Positions 22,626 through 34,585 of a DNA stretch of 64,000 nt are shown here, in pieces; position 1 is the first letter of the stretch, and every line of letters starts with the position of its first letter. The notes beneath the pieces are model-generated. The model made no database searches. It saw only the letters and a list, made by a program, of their open reading frames with translations, and was not told where the DNA came from. This DNA is from Psettodes erumei (Eukaryota > Chordata > Actinopteri > Pleuronectiformes > Psettodidae): assembly GCA_016785225.1 (NCBI GenBank), contig JAFBJZ010000952.1:434001-498000 (forward strand). Reading direction: 5' to 3'. Both the position numbers and the translations under genes were made by a program.

Positions 22626-22648
22626 GCTGCTGCTGCTGCTGCTGCTGC
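22626..22648. repeat. (GCT)n trinucleotide repeat
   Basis: About seven units. It is followed 40 bases later by a donor-like CACAG/GTAACT (GT at 22690), so it could lie in an unrecognised upstream exon. No conserved protein is encoded. Confidence 0.85.
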
Positions 22649-24354
22649 ATCATGCTCACAAGCTGTTTTCACCACTGTGCAGCCACAGGTAACTGCCTAT
22701 TGTGGTTGTGGAGAGACCCCCCCACACACACACACACACAAACGCACATACACCCCCGAACCTCAACAACAGGCATTTTCTAGCCCGCTACTCTGTATTG
22801 AACACGCCAAAAGGCTTTTGATGCTTTCACGTTCGGTCGGAAATGTGGCAACTAAGTGGGCGCGATTGATTACCAAACCAAACTAAACTGGGGTTTAACT
22901 GGGGATTGCTACGATATTGTATTTTTTTTTTAAATTTAGTGGCGAGGCGGCATTTTCTTCTCTCTTAACAATGTATATATATCTAAATTAATCAAAACAC
23001 TAAGGACTGGCACTCCAACATAAAGCATATGTTTTATGATATAACCAAGTCATTTGTCGTTTGCGAACTAAGTCAACTGGTATGAAAAATGCTATCCTCT
23101 TCTTAAACTTTTATCGCAAACAGTAACTACGCAAAGACACGGAGAAAAGTTAGTTTTTTCTTTTAGAAATGTAAAGTATTAGCAGGCGGGCTGCACTGGA
23201 AGGCAGCATTATTGGAGACTCTTGCTCCCCCACCCCCCATACTCACTCTCTCTGCACAAACACATTCACCCTGCCTGCGGGCTTGGTGGGGCGATTGGAA
23301 GCCTATGGAGGGGCTGGGAGAAGAGGTGCTGGGGGGTTGGTGGAAGTGGGGGTGTGGGTGATGAGGAAACGAGTTGATGTGCCCTGGAAGTAATTCTTTC
23401 ACCCCCCACCCCCCCACCCCACCCCACCCGCGCCCTCAAAAAAAGAGAAAAAAGTGGGATAACCGGGACCTTATACACGTGGGGGGCCCGGGACGGACAT
23501 CCACATTCCTGCTTATTTTCTTCCTCTATTTTGTCAGTTGTTGCCGCTGTAACAGAAAAAAATAACGAATATTAAATTGGAGAATGCTTGTTTCACGTTG
23601 CGTGATTGAGAGAGGTTTTTCTTCAATAAATAATAATTTAATGGTTCTGTTTTCATATTTCCCATAAATCTTTCCCCATTTTTTATGATAAAGAAAATGT
23701 GACAATAACCCACATGAATGTAGAAAAAATCTTACAGTTCAGTTGTAGTGATAAGCTACACATTTGGTTGTGTATCATTTTAAAGTCAGCATTAGGAAGA
23801 GATTATTCGTGTTGTGGGTTTTGACTTTTCTTCTCTTCAGTTTTTCAGTCAAACGAAACGCACCATTCTTACACCTAGTGACAGGCCTTTAAGCAGCAGA
23901 TGTGAGCTCATGATGATGGATACATTTTCTCTCATTCGTATTGGCTTTCACAGAATGTTGACACAAACCCAATAAAACAACATAAAAAATAAAGATAAGT
24001 GAATAAAGTCCCATTCTAACAGCGATTTTCGTGAAACATTTAACAGCTGCAGTAAACCCCCAAAGTTATTAAAATATTTTTACACAGTAATGCTATATTA
24101 AAATGTGGTTACATGCAATAATTTGAATTTCAGTGGAATATTGATGGGATGTTCATATGTCAAACCTTGGCTCCGTTACAATATAATTATGTTTTTTTTA
24201 GAATGATTTGCCAAATAATTAACTTATTTTTCCCCTAATGTATAGAATATTTGAGCGGGGCTGCAGGTGTATTAACCGAATCAGTTGCTTGTGACTGGGA
24301 GGACCCCCCCCGTAAACTGTCCTTGCTTTGAAAAAAAAAAAAAGTTTGTGAAAG

Positions 24355-24628
24355 TGGCGTGACGTCACACTCCCACAATGCTTACCGCCCCATAACTCCA
24401 CTGCAGCCTGAGGAGAGCCAGACACACTCTCAGGCCCCGAATATAGAAAAAAAATTATTGAAAAAAAAAGTCGGAAAAAAAAATCTTAAAAGTAGCGGAT
24501 CGAGGGCGGAAAGGAGCGGGGAGCGGTGCCGTGGGCTCTCCCACGGTGGGTTTCTGGTCCGGGTCCGGGGATGGAAGGTTACCGGGGCTCCATGTGAAAT
24601 TGACTAATGCGGTGCTGGAAACTTTTAG
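24355..24628 (+). promoter_or_regulatory. plagl2: plagl2 promoter and candidate non-coding exon 1
   Basis: A full palindromic CRE, TGACGTCA, lies at 24360-24367. Next to it is TCCCACAATGC (24371-24381), a one-mismatch relative of the ZNF143 core. CpG density then rises, and a consensus donor TTTTAG/GTAGGT (GT at 24629) ends a plausible leader exon. Only plagl2 lies downstream on the + strand, and PLAG-family genes typically have remote non-coding first exons. Assignment to plagl2 is therefore inference from position. Confidence 0.5.
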
Positions 24629-27154
24629 GTAGGTTAACTGCTCGGGTTTTTCTCTCTCTCTCCTGCAGGAGCTCATAATGTGGCCGCACGTCGCGTTGTG
24701 TGCATGTGTGTGTTGGAAACAACTTTAGGAGCTTTATATCGACTCACTGACACATCGACGTGCGCAACACTTGAATTGTTGTGAACGCGTTGTTACCGTC
24801 GCGCGATCGGACTTTGCGTAATTTTTTGCGTGTTTTTAAAAAAAATTATTTGTCGGCGGCGTCGGAAGGCTCTCGGGGTATTTAATTTTTAATTACGCCT
24901 CCTGTGCTTCTTCGAGGCATTTTGGCTGTCTTTTTCTTCCTTCGCTCGATAAATGTGTTGCAAACGCGAACGTGTGAAGTTTGGAAACGCGGCGCACTTT
25001 GTTCGGCGGCCCGTCGCTGTTGACGTTTGGTGTTCTTTGCAACTTTTTCGGCAACCTGGTGAGTTTTGAGCAATTTCCGAACATTCATCCAGTGTGGCAC
25101 GCCGCTGCAGAGGACAGGGGATGTGTGCGTGTACACGCTCCGATCATACTCTGATGGAAGCTGTTTGCTGAGTGTTTCATTCTCCAAATGAGGAGTTTGG
25201 TGACTGATAGCGAGGCCGTCGACGCTGACTGCGTGTAGCCCCTATTCACCAGGTCACCTACACGGGTTGTGTCATGTTTTGTCGCCCATCGGATGTTTTG
25301 TGGCCCTCGCCTGCGTGTGAGAGTGTGTGCTTTTCCTAGGAAGCGGGTAAACAACAACCAAGACCCCCCACCAAAAAGGGAGGAGGGAGGGTGAAGGGGT
25401 CAGAAAGTGGGGGTTCAGTTTATGCACTTGTTATTGATAGCTGACTTGGCTGAAGGCTTCTACCCTTCACACGTTTGTTAACAATCTTTGTGGAGACAAG
25501 TTAAAAAACAACAACAACAGTTGAAGTGACAAAAAGTAACACGCACTGAGCAGAGCGGTGGAGCTGCTGGCTGCATTGTGCTGTTTTTCTCTTCTCTCAT
25601 GTGATATTTATGTTTTCCTGTGGAACGGCAGAGGCTGCGCTCACAATGCACCTTGTGATATTTCGATGTTTTCATCACACCAGCTATAAGCAGACATCCT
25701 GTGGTTGTAGCGGAGGCACACACACGCATGTATGTAGGGCTCCACTTCCACACATGAGCAACTCAATTGCTACTTACAGCCACATTTGAGGTCTCCAAAT
25801 ATCCGATCAACAATCCACAGACTTCCATCTGCAAAACTAACATGAGGGGATTGTTTGGCAGGCTGTTTTTGCTGGAAAAATAATGGAATCAATTTTCAAA
25901 ATGCTGCAGCTACTGGTTTAATGTTTTTGTGGCTTGCCTAATCTATCACTTGAGTAATTGAGACTCTACCTGTGATGGTTTGCCAGGTTTCTCATGGAAT
26001 GCCTGTGTAATAGGACAATCAAGTATTAGCACCAGTGATAACATTGTAATGAGATAACTGTATGAGATTTTGAGAGTGTAAAGTGATTTTGTGTGTACAG
26101 AACTCAAGTTCCCTGCATGGTTTGAATGACGAGTTCTACAGAGCGATGATGGTGATGATCATCACCATCATGCTTTGTACAGAAAAAGAGACAATCAGTG
26201 AGGTAGTGAAATAAAAAAAAATCAAATAAAAAAGAGGTGAATCGTGGCCCCAAGGCAGCAGTTAGTACATGATTACATGAAGTGTTAAAATTCTTACAAC
26301 ACCTCAGAAAGATAAATGTCAAAGCCGCAGATCAATAAAATGAGGTGTGAGTTTTCGGCGGGTTTTCCCCCTCGGCTCTCACCCCTGCAGGCGAGCCACC
26401 GCACACTTTCTGCTGCAGCATTCTCTGTCACAGGCTTGTTTCCCTCAGTGCCTCCAGCTACATAACAAGGAAATGGAAGCGAGTTCGTCACGAGACAATG
26501 TCTTTGTTGCCGCCAGTCGAAGTGCAAGTCGAGACCCATGTGTTGACATTTGCCACCCTCTTGACTGTGACAGCTCTTCTGCAGCCATGGACCTGCTGCA
26601 TGGGCTTCTGCAGATTTCATTTCCTCCAGACACCGAGAGCGTGAAAGTCAGGTTGTTGTTGTTATTCCAGTGCACCTGTTTGTAGATGCCGTGGCTGATG
26701 TAATTGGTATTAATATAAAAACACAGTATAGTACTTTTTCATGTAAGATCACAGGTGAAACGCTCAGAAGATAAACTTCTACCCATGAGTTGTTGTTGCA
26801 ACCTTCCATTTTTTTTTTACAATAGTTTCTTTATATGTTATTACAGAATAATAATCACATAGTCCCTCCTGCTTTGATGATTGCTGTTGCTCTTGCATTC
26901 TTAAGCTGCTCCACTCTCCAAAATACTTAGTGCCAGGGACCGTGAGCCAGCTTCTTCTCATTAGCGTCCATACATTGCCTTACATTACTCCCATGCCCCT
27001 GTGGTTGGAGGCAGCACGTTTCATGTTTGCCTTTGTGATTTGAGTGAATGTGTTTGCCTGTGAGAGCCCGCACACATGCCTTGTTTTTGAGATGTGCGCA
27101 CGCATGTGTGCGCGTGTGCGCCTGAACTCACGGTGCAAGCTTGTGTGTTTGCAA

Positions 27155-27195
<41 letters not shown>

Positions 27196-28500
27196 GTTTT
27201 TGAGCTGGAGGGAGGTCCTCTCCTCTGCAAATCCCCCACAATTCCTTGCACCTCTGTGGGCAGCGGTGGCGGCGGTGGCGGCGGCAGCAACAGCAGGCTG
27301 ATTTCCATGAGAAAAGAGCATCAGTTGGGTTAATGGGAGGGACAGCCCCTCTGAAGGGACAAACGGTAGTTAATAACCAGGGAAGAATCGGAAAAGCTCT
27401 GATCCCTTTCTTTGTACTTCTTCACCTTCTAGAGGCAGGGATGGAGCAGGGGGGTGTGGGTGTTGGTGGGGGGTGCACAGGAGATGACTGAGGGAACAAG
27501 GGACACCGGGTTCATGCTAGAATGGATGGAAGGGGCTGCAGGAAGATTGTACTATCTGTTATTTTCTCAAGACGGGGGAGTGGAAAAAAAGAAACGCAGA
27601 GAAAATGCAGGCAAGCCGAGAGCCTGAGGACCCGCGCGCAACATGCAGGAGAAGTGTATGTGCGTGAAAGGGTTGCAAGTTGGTGTAATTTGAACTTTCC
27701 GTGTGCTTACGGAGTGTTTCCCTGCATGCGTGTCTGGTGTCACCGGACAAGCAGGGAAAGATTTCTTTATTAGCGATAAGCTGCTGGTCGTTCAGGTCGC
27801 TTTGAGGGATGGCTGGCTGGAAAGGAGGAGCGGGATTTAGGATAAGTAACTGTACGTCCAGCGGGGAAAGAATGGAAGAGACTGAGATGTGAGTCAGGAG
27901 GAAAGTTCCAATAGGAGGGAGAGAGAGAGGCAGGTTTCAGCATCTCGCATGCATCGTTATTTGCAAGAAATTAGCATCACCTAAGAAGTGGCTTGTCTTT
28001 CCCACACTGAATTGGGAATTGCTCAGATTCACATTCATTTTCTTTATTTATCAATTTATTATCGAACATGCACTGATTTAAATAATCATTTTACTAACTA
28101 GCAGTGAGTTCTTTGTACCACTGCTGGTTTAATATTTGAGTGATTTTGATTCTTTTATTGATCAAAGAAAGTAGTGTTTTGGTATCAGTACTGAAACCCA
28201 GGTAAAAAAAAAAATAGAATCCTGCCCGATGATACTGATCTCTATGTCCTTATAGTTGGGTGTATTAAATTGTGTTTTCTCCCCTGCTGGGTGTTTCCTT
28301 GGTCATTGTGGGTGTTTCTCATCCCTGCAGCTTTTTTTTTCAAGCTGGTTGCAACAGTTTAAAACTTCAGGGTCATATATATAGTAAGTGCCAAAAATGG
28401 CTTGGTGATTCGTAGGCGATGTCGTGGCATTTTTAAAGTGAAGTTTTTGGTTGTTGTTTTTTTTTTTTTAAAGTGCAGCCAAGTAGTTAGAGTTGCACTA
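24629..28500 (+). other. plagl2: plagl2 intron 1 (inferred), 5' part
   Basis: The first 700 bases continue CpG-rich (24.63-25.35 kb), then the sequence becomes ordinary. It contains a long GA repeat (27160-27193) and a GGC/GGT-rich patch near 27260-27290. I see no exon with conserved protein and no RNA gene. Confidence 0.5.
27160..27193. repeat. (GA)n microsatellite
   Basis: About 17 uninterrupted units. Confidence 0.95.
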
Positions 28501-28610
28501 GTAGTTAGACAACATACTAGTGCATCTACAGAAAGTAGAATATGATGAAAAAAGTTATTTTTTCAGAATTTAATTCAAAAAGGTGATGCATGTGAAATCT
28601 TTCAAGCCTT

Positions 28611-28733
28611 TGGATGATTATGGCATATAGGCATAGAAATACTGTCTCAGATATTTCCTAAGACCAATAAAAAAAGATTTACATCTTGTGAAAAGTACAT
28701 TCATTTATACACCACAAATTACAGCATTAACCT
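28611..28733. repeat. Dispersed repeat, copy 2
   Basis: Diverged relative of 5561-5730, with the same ordered landmarks (GAAATACTGT, TTTCCTAAGA, A-run, TCTTGTGA, TTCATTTATA, ACCACA-ATTAC). Family unknown to me. Confidence 0.6.
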
Positions 28734-31700
28734 TTCACCCATTTCTCTTCTTTTGAGATGCACTAGTGAACTATGAAGGTGAGACCATGTAACTTTTACA
28801 AACCAACTCAGTTTAGTTCTTCCACAGTCTGCTATGAGCACCCCAAGTCTGGGGACATGAGCAGACTTTGGATTGATGTTGTCATGTAACTGGCTTTGTG
28901 ACTCTTGTGTGCTTGTGCTGCTGCTTGTGCTGCTTTTCCACTATGTTAAACATGTAGCACTGTGTTCCAACATGGCCAAAGGAAAAGATGAGGTTTCTCT
29001 GCTTATCACACTCAGGAGATCTGCTGCTACGCTCTGACTTGATCAACTGATGTCGGCTCATGTAAACAAACTTTAGACAGGTGTTGCTGTGTGACCTGCT
29101 ACTTTACTGAATAATTTTAGCAATGATATGAATGTTGAAAGTGAACGTTTGTTGGTGACCATGGAAACTGTAGTTTGGCCACATGATCTACACACAAGGG
29201 CCACTTATAGCACTAACTTTTCAAACTGCACGTCACAGTCTTCATCCACCATGTTGGTCTTGCCGAATTGTTACTTGCCGTTTAACTCAATTTAAGCTTT
29301 TGTTGCCATCTTTGACATGAAATAAACTTATGATATGAAATGTTTTCATGTCCCTCTTTCACATCAAATGAACAGGGGGTTTTATTCGTGGTAAAATGTG
29401 CTGGGTGCACAAAACATCACTCCTTACCTTCTTTATGGCAAATACAACTATATAGGTTTATTGCATTCAGTTGGCAGCCGGGACAGAGGGAAGAATGATG
29501 CTTTGCTGTGTAATAGACTGATTGAAAACAGACATACGAATGCACAGCGCAACACACACACACGCAGATATTTACAAGGCTAATTAAAGTTTTAAAAAAA
29601 AGAACCTTCACATTTTCATTTTTATTATGCATAGGCACAACGTTAATAATACAGGCACACATGCTCTCATTTACTCACACTGGCAGAGGCTTTTTGGACC
29701 GGCACATTCTGACGGGTCCTGCAGTATGCCGGTCAGAAATAGTAAGAGGATGCTAGATGCTTGAACCACATACTGCCACTTTTCCTTGCAAATCTTTTTC
29801 TAGGAAGAGTGGGGCAGCTGTGGCTTTTCAGAACCTCCATCCATCCATCAACCGGCACCCATGGTTTACGCCACACAACACAACACACACATACACACAC
29901 ACTTCCCTCTTTTCCCTTATCCTCCTCCCTTCCTTTCTCCATTTCCATGCATCTTCATTTCTTCTTTCCGTCAGCTTGTTTCTTTGCCTTCATCCCCTTC
30001 TCTCTCTCTCTCTCTCTTTCTCTGTCCATCTGTCCCTCTCTCTTTTGCCCTTCATCCATCCCTCTCTCTCAGACTGAGTTTACAGCCCCCGGGCCACTTC
30101 CGCCAGGCTGTCTGCAACAGATTTATTAATAGGCTTTTCTCTCTGTGCAGTAAACACAGCGTTAGTTTAGGGGGTTGTCTCTCAGACACTGATAGACTTG
30201 TACTTAACCTCAGGCACTGAGTGACTGCGAATAGAGGAAAGTCTGTTGCTTTCAAAGATGATCCACTGCAAGATTAACTCGAAGAGGGACTGCTGGAAAT
30301 AAAGTGGAGAGGGAAACAGAAGTGACTTGCAGTAAAGGCTGTTTGCAGTAGATTTGCACAGTTTGTGACATTTTACAGCATTTTTAAATTGACAGGTTGT
30401 GAAGCGTAAGTGGAATCGGGGTGATGCCACACCACAGAGGCCTTTCGCTGGATTTCATTGCACATGTTGCAAACTTGCATCTTGCTCATCCACTGTTAAA
30501 CACTTTGACAAACATAGTCTCACCACAAAGGTCCATTCAGTGGCTGTTTCTGAGCTTTTGGTCATTTTACATGATCATCCTCAGCATAAGCCCCCAACGT
30601 TATGGCACTGGGGGTGTGCTTCTTTCTGAGCAAGACGTTCATTCTCGACCTTGGAAACAGCAGTTGACAAAACACTGTGCGTGCTAAGCCCCCCATTAGT
30701 TACCATCTGCCTGTTCTCACAGTTCCCGATTTTCAAATTTAAAACGTTTGGCGTGTCTTATTTCTTAGCCGGCCGAAATGACAACCGTCAGCTGTAACCA
30801 GCTAATGAAGCTAACAGCTACCAGCTCACGAGCTGGTTGTCAATGCTGTTTCCTGCTGACTTGTTTCTTGTCTTAAAGAAAAACCAACCAACAAATGAAA
30901 AACTCACGAGTTGCATTGCAGCTAAAAGCTTCTCATCTTAGTATTGCAGGTGTTTCAGAGATAATTAAACTGCTTAGCAGACTGTAGTATTTGGACAAGC
31001 AAGATTTAGACCTTTGCTTTTAATGTTAGAGAAAAGACGAGGAGTGAGGTCAACAAATGAAAGGCTGTCTAAGGTGGCCAGTTTAGCCAAAGTAACTGGA
31101 GCGTTCCCCAAACTTCCCCTGAAGCAAAATGTCAGCACTCAGCCCCTTTAAGACTTCAGCCTGTATATGTGTGTGTTACTGTCAAGCTGCTCTCCACCTG
31201 TCCACATGAGTCGTTCGTTCAGGTCAGAGCTGTTTGCCCTGCTGAATGTGCCCGAGCCGTTTAAGACGTAGCGGAGTGGTACTGGACCCGTGGTCAGGTG
31301 TCCGCAGGCCCACCAAATGAAACGCGACCCGACGCTCTGCTGGCCTGTCATCACGCAGGAATGAACCAACATATACCTTGAACGTTATACTGATATCCTC
31401 ATGGTTTTTACAGATGTAGCCCACAGTTTGAAGTCTCTTCTTACCACTGCGTGTGTGGTGGTAAGAAGAGCCTGGTGCTGCAGTGCATCGCTCAAGAGAA
31501 GTGGCGTAGTAATTTTGTCACCTCTTGGCTGCAGAGAATACCTTTGAGCTTGTTTTTTCAAAAGGTTCATTTTCTGTTTCAGAACGATGAGATACTTCCA
31601 TTAAAAGCTGCAGCTAAATTCAGGATGCCGCAAACCCAGTTTTGTCATTTCTATGCTTTTGCTGTTGCTTCATTGCTTTGTGTGTGTGTTTAGGGCAGCA

Positions 31701-33503
31701 ACTCATCATTATTTTCATTATCATTTTAGTATCAGTTTATTGATTTAAATAAATGAAAAACTCTTTGGTCTGTAAAATATCAGAAAATATAGAAAAGCCT
31801 CACTGTGGCGTTCAGATTGTGTGTCTGTCTCACAGATATTCAGTCTGGTAAAGCTGGAGCCAGAAAAACATTTGGCGTTTTTGCTTGAAAAATGACTTAA
31901 ACAATTAGTCAATGCTTTCAAGTCAAGTGTGTTTGAAGTTATTTTTTAATGGAAATTGATTTCATCAAATATTGTTATAAATAATAACAACAATTATTGT
32001 TGATGCGATATATAGTTTTTATCTTTGTGATGTTTTCTGCCAGTTTTCAGATTTATTGATCTGGGAGGTGATTTCCTGTGTGCAGTTTTCCTTGCTGTGA
32101 TAAATATGGTTGAATGCAGCTCAGTAGTTAAGTTCAAGTATTTATTTATTCCTTTATGTGACAGAGATGTTGTAATTCAACACAAACTGCTGCAGAATTC
32201 CTGCCACAGACCATTTTAAAGTTTGGGGAGATATTTCGAGTCAGTTTTACAGGCAACCGATCAGGAGCCTGTGTCATAATGACTGACTGACTGACTGAAT
32301 TGTCTCCCGGTCAGAGCGACTCCAAAGCTGCAATCATTGTTTTCGTTAGTGATGATTATTGTATTTTATGTGATTGTGTTCCCGGTATTTTGTTTAAAAA
32401 GCTGGCCCTTAAAAACACACTTTACAAGCTGACATATTCAAATTGTTCAAACAGTCCAGTCATAAAAAGGAAAAAAATATGTAAGACGCTGCAACCAACT
32501 TCCAGATAGTTGGCATTTTCCTTGGATAATAAAAAGTGATTTATTGATTATCGAAATTGCTGCTGAATCATTTCTGCTCTAATGGTGGCCTGTAAAGGCT
32601 GACTTTGACATTAACAAAGACTGTAACTAAAAAATTGTTTTTAGGGCTGAAAATATAAAAAAAAAAAAAACAGTTCATGGACTGTTTGAGCGACAGGAAA
32701 TAACTGAAAATTTACCAAATGTGGTGGACTTCAGCTTCTCAGATATGATTTGCTCAACAAATAATTTTTAACGTTGCTACGTTTAAAAGTTTTTAAAAAT
32801 GCGTTAAAAAGAATCAATTTATGCAAAAATGAAGACTTTGAAAGAATTTGAAAACAGAAAGTGTAATGAATTAGTGAAATGATTTTGTGTGTTTTGTACA
32901 CTAAATAATTACTTTTAAAAAACACTAGCAGTTGTATCTGTAATAAAAAATAAAGTTGGAGAGTCATGATGTAGATGTGACATGAGACAGGGCAGAACCT
33001 GAACCATGGAGTTAACCTGCTGCTTTACTCTTTTCAGTCTCTTCCTGTATCTACAAAAGCGTCTCCAGATTTAGTTCATTTTTAGGACTTTTGTGGGCGA
33101 TTTTTGTTTACGCTGTTTCCTGTTTGGAAAAGATTTGCCGAAAACAGCTTTGGTGGAGTCATGGTCATCAGCATTCCTATTATTATCTGTTCACATGCTA
33201 AGCTGTGATTGGATCTAAAGCGTTGTGGTGCGCTGGTGTTGTGCGCTGCTGCCAAGGAATGCACCACTACTTGACAGTCTAGTATGTACATGCACAGGAA
33301 GGACTGATGCGTGTCAGAGTGCTGTTGAGGTTGGACACGTGAGTCAGCACAGAGTTATGTGTGCGTTACCGGTGGAGTAATATCTAGAATATGGACCCGG
33401 TCTGTCCAGCGCAGTCTAGAGATGCCGATTTGTGAGTCAGCGAATGGGGCGAAACCCGATCTATGCGGAGAGAGAGAGAGCGGTAGAGAGTTAACTTCTG
33501 ACT

Positions 33504-33505
<2 letters not shown>

Positions 33506-33545
<40 letters not shown>
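33506..33545. repeat. (CA)n microsatellite
   Basis: About 20 units. Confidence 0.95.
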
Positions 33546-33547
<2 letters not shown>

Positions 33548-34437
33548 CAGCTACAGTAGTAGTGACAGATGATCGCGCTGCTCCTGATTCATACTCAGGA
33601 GTGGGTGAGGAAGGAGCAGGGAGAAAGCTGAATGTAGCCACAGTGTCTGATGACACATCCCCTCTTCCTTCCTCCGAAGTGATTTTTAATAACGCCTCCT
33701 GCCACCCCGCCCTGCTCAACAATCCCCTACTCACTAAATAATGCCAAGCAAAACCTCAGACTCCCTTGGTAGACAAAAGAAAAATTCTCCCCTGCTCAAG
33801 TGTTCGCTGACTGAAATGCACCAGGGAGAAAATGAGAATTCCTCTTGGTATTTGAGCGTGAATTGAAATAGGTCAGTTGACTGATGCATTAATTGAGTGA
33901 CTGGCTGCCACCTGAGATTTGTCTTTGTGGAAAAAAAAATCCAGCAAGAACAAGTGAAGTGAGGATGGAGGGAAAGACAGAGGAGGGCACGCAGCATTAT
34001 CAGTTATCTGCCTTTGAGTTTGAGGAGAGCATGATTGACACTGATGCCCCGTCCAGGCACTTAGTCTCAACATGCAAATACTCAGGGACTGTTAAATATT
34101 CATGTCTGTCATTACTCTATGCATGGTTGGTTTCTTGTTAGTGTAGCCATGCTGTGTAGTTGGAACCACGGGATTCTCTGTAATGGATCTAGTGGAAGTA
34201 TTCAGATGCTTATCACAGCCATGGTCCTGCATTCAACACACATCAGTATCATCTAATATCACCTGTAAAAAATCCACTATTCTCTTTATGTGATGTGCAG
34301 CTTCTGTCAGTGTTGAATTATCTGTAATGTCATGTTCATTATTAGTCACATGCATAAATGTTGTTACTGGTTGATATGGAGCTCATTTTAATGATGTATA
34401 TTTTACAAAACAATGTTTTGTGTGTAAAATTAGCAGC

Positions 34438-34585
34438 TCTCAAATAAATGTGTTGGAGTAAGGAGTACTGTATTTCCCCTGAAGACTGTTGGTGAAGAAT
34501 TAAGTGGCAGAAAATAGAAAAACAAAAGTAAAATTCAGGTACTACCTCAGAAGTATAAGTACAGTACTTGAGTAAATACCCCATG
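34438..34585 (+). mobile_element. Copy of an abundant teleost repeat (AAGTACAGTACTTGAGTAAAT type)
   Basis: It begins CTCAAATAAATGTGTTGGAGTA and ends AAGTACAGTACTTGAGTAAAT. The order of AGTACTGTATTTCCC, AAGTGGCAGAAAATAGAAA and GTACTACCTCAGAAGT matches a repeat that I know as extremely common across teleost genomes. Non-coding. Confidence 0.7.

Larger units (their letters stand above)
15621..24350. other. Intergenic region between divergent pofut1 and plagl2
   Basis: No gene is recognisable on either strand. Contents: a near-perfect X-box in a GC-rich patch at about 16.9-17.06 kb, a GA repeat (17625-17675), a CTC repeat (18004-18033), a diverged tandem array (18.4-20.05 kb), a fragment of a common teleost repeat (about 20150-20220), a GCT repeat (22626-22648) and homopolymer-rich sequence near 23.2-23.5 kb. 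In human, these two genes share a compact bidirectional promoter; here they are about 9 kb apart. Confidence 0.8.

Noticed and set aside
22511..22783. Poly-Cys/poly-Ala open frame at the GCT repeat
   Set aside because: Frame is an artefact of the trinucleotide repeat; both alternative frames are equally open and unconserved.
34540..34550. let-7-type target word CTACCTCA
   Set aside because: It lies in an intronic repeat copy, not in a 3' UTR, so it has no meaning as a microRNA site.
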